Shown: piece by piece, positions 62,173 through 64,000 of the stretch
Position numbering within the stretch: the stretch's first letter is position 1
Layout of the letters: every line of letters begins with the position of its first letter
Assembly (NCBI GenBank): GCA_008711295.1
Contig: VUYV01000003.1
Coordinates: 2,305,014 to 2,369,013 of the forward strand
From: Anarhynchus alexandrinus
Lineage: Eukaryota > Chordata > Aves > Charadriiformes > Charadriidae
DNA length: 64,000 nucleotides
Direction: 5' to 3'
The notes under the pieces: generated by a model
What the model was told of the DNA's origin: nothing
The model's input: the letters and a program-made list of their open reading frames with translations, nothing else
Database searches by the model: none
Translations under genes and position numbers: made by a program

Positions 62173-62400
62173 CAGAATCACAGAACTGTTGAGGTTGGAA
62201 GTACTGCCCGGAGTTCATCTGGTCCAACTCCCTGCTTAAGCTGGCTCACCTGGAGCAGGTTGGTCAGCACCATGTCCAGATGGCTTTTGAATATTTCCAA
62301 GGATGGAGAGTCTACAACCTCTCTGGGCAACCTGTGCCAGTGCTTGGTCACCCTCACAGTAAGGAAGTTTTTCCTTGTGTTCAGACAGAACCTCCAGTGG
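62173..62400 (-). mobile_element. CR1 LINE 3' end fragment
   Basis: The minus-strand CR1 3' end begins AGAATCACAGAACTGTTGAG, then GGTTGGAAGTACTGCCCGG and TCATCTGGTCCAACTCCCTG. It continues through the GGAGCAGGTTGGTCAGCACC stretch to ACCTCTCTGGGCAACCTGTG, GGTCACCCTCACAGTAAGGA and AGACAGAACCTCCAGTGG. It is 5'-truncated. Confidence 0.9.
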
Positions 62401-64000
62401 ACAGAAAAAATAATGATATGGTAATATATTTACTTAGATCAACTTGAATTATTTGCTCCAAAAATAAAAAAGACTCTGGAAGTTAAATTAATGTACAAAT
62501 TACCAAGCATTAGGGAATTTTCCCCAGGAGATCCAAGCATGATGGCCAGAGCAGATGATAATGTATGCTTATGGTATTCACAAAAGCTTCCTTGTCTGTG
62601 TTCTACAATCACGAAATCTAATTAAGTATACACAATCCAAAGTTTACTTAACATTTAAATGAAACAGAATTAATCTTTCATTTAGTAAGATTTCTTTCTA
62701 ATAAAAATCCCAAACCAAGCTCATACTATCCTGTCACATCCACGCAATAAATTGTAAGAGTCCATAACTAAAGTAGCTTGTAAGGGCCCACCTGGCACAT
62801 CTGCAGCTGAAGACTGATCATGAACAATAGCACTAAGTAAAATTCAGAAGCATAAGGTTTGTTTTGGCAGACATCAGGCTTTTCTTTTGTGATTAATAGA
62901 ACCATGCAGAATGTAGAATACACTGTCCCAGGATGGATCTTCCCTTCACTTTTTCATTTGTTATATAGCCACAGTTGCTATTTAAGTTTCATGTTTGCTT
63001 AAATTGAATGCTGAAAAAATTGCATGCTTACTAAAGGTATCTGTTCCAATGCCTTAGCCCCACACAGGCAACAGAACAAGGCATTCTTTCTGATCAGAAA
63101 CAGCATTAGTCACTCGTTTATTCTAGTTCTAGAAGTGAGGCATAACTGAGAAGAAAAGTTGTCTTGATCCTTTTACATTTCAAAAAATGTAAATACATAG
63201 ATGAAGGTTCTTAGAATATTATCTAAGTGTAACACTCCCATTTAAAAAGAAAAAAAAAAGTATTGGTCTGCTACTGTAGCTGTTACAGTCACAGCGTATT
63301 TCTCCTTGACACAAAACAAAGCACTGTAAAAAAAATGAAGCGTAGCTCAAGTATGCTTGGCAAAGCTGTAGGATGGAGAATAATAAAGGTGAGATAAAAT
63401 GTACTTACCTTGAGAACAGTGATGGCTGGCAATTTTGCAGACTGAAATATTTAATCCACTGATAGCAGTGAGAGTTTTTCCATTGGCTGCACCAAAGAAA
63501 GCTTCACTAACACTAGTAACATGAATAAACACTTTGGAATTTGTGTACTTGCTAAGGAGTCAATATGACTCCAAGAGAAATGTTATTCACTAAAATATTC
63601 ACACTGGTAAGATGACATCAGCCTATGCTTAATATCTGTATGCTGGTGTTTCACAGGATAATTTACATATTTCAAGGACACCCATTCCATATCCAATAAT
63701 CCTGATTAGGAGAACTAAAGTTGTTTCAAAGTGTGGTACAAAAGAAATCCCAACCTATTAATTACATCCAAAATGACCTTGGTATTACAGATATATTCAC
63801 TATCCTCTGTGACATTCAGATAAAGTTGACTGCACTGTATGTCAAACACTGCGATACTCTGAAGTGTAGAGTCATAAATCTGTACCTGTATATGTATTTA
63901 CTGACTCATATGCTAGACAAAACCGAGTGCTTACTCCTTCCAACACTACTATGCATAAACACACTCTGATGAGACTGCATTTATGGTGAACTCCATCTAG
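62401..64000. other. AT-rich DNA to the window end, nothing recognised
   Basis: An A run lies at about 63248-63259. Open frames up to 82 codons (63721-63969) lack motifs. Confidence 0.55.

Overview
This window looks like 64 kb of bird nuclear DNA with no gene I can name. The diagnosis rests on transposons. There are several CR1 LINE copies with the avian-type 3' end, where the TTCTATGATTCT repeats appear on this strand as AGAATCATAGAAT, and several long terminal repeats (LTRs) of families I recognise from bird endogenous retroviruses. I cannot name the species from the sequence alone. The rest is AT-rich, low-CpG, single-copy DNA with frequent A/T homopolymers. That fits a gene desert or a very long intron. 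Nearly all open frames here are short, use arbitrary starts and match nothing I recognise.

Layout. 1-2053: a CR1 element on the minus strand, cut by the window edge, with a second, younger-looking CR1 3' end inserted into it (958-1528). 2054-15060: AT-rich DNA with one small CR1 reverse-transcriptase scrap (4195-4285), a GC-richer patch (3946-4180) and an exon-like segment (10246-10358). 15070-16050: two GC-richer patches, the second with a cluster of CpGs. 17430-18000: a decayed hAT-type transposase remnant on the minus strand. 21662-23815: a cluster of three LTR pieces, two of them plus-strand with visible TATA boxes. 30998-31250: an old CR1-type 3' end. 33065-33157 and 37478-37568: two copies of a dispersed repeat of about 90 bp, the second lying inside an LTR fragment (37381-37885). 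38489-38675: the end of a similar LTR in the opposite orientation. 40611-41042: an unidentified minus-strand open frame with one stop. 41334-41824: a solo LTR. 44441-44673 and 55820-56113: plus-strand CR1 3' ends. 59641-59808 and 62173-62400: minus-strand CR1 3' ends.

No operon, RNA gene, CRISPR array or bacterial feature is present. The most useful observations are the CR1-in-CR1 nesting, which creates a false chimeric open frame, the dispersed repeat of about 90 bp, the hAT remnant, the LTR cluster, and the exon-like segment at 10.2 kb. All family names come from reading the sequence against remembered consensus patterns. None was confirmed by a database search.
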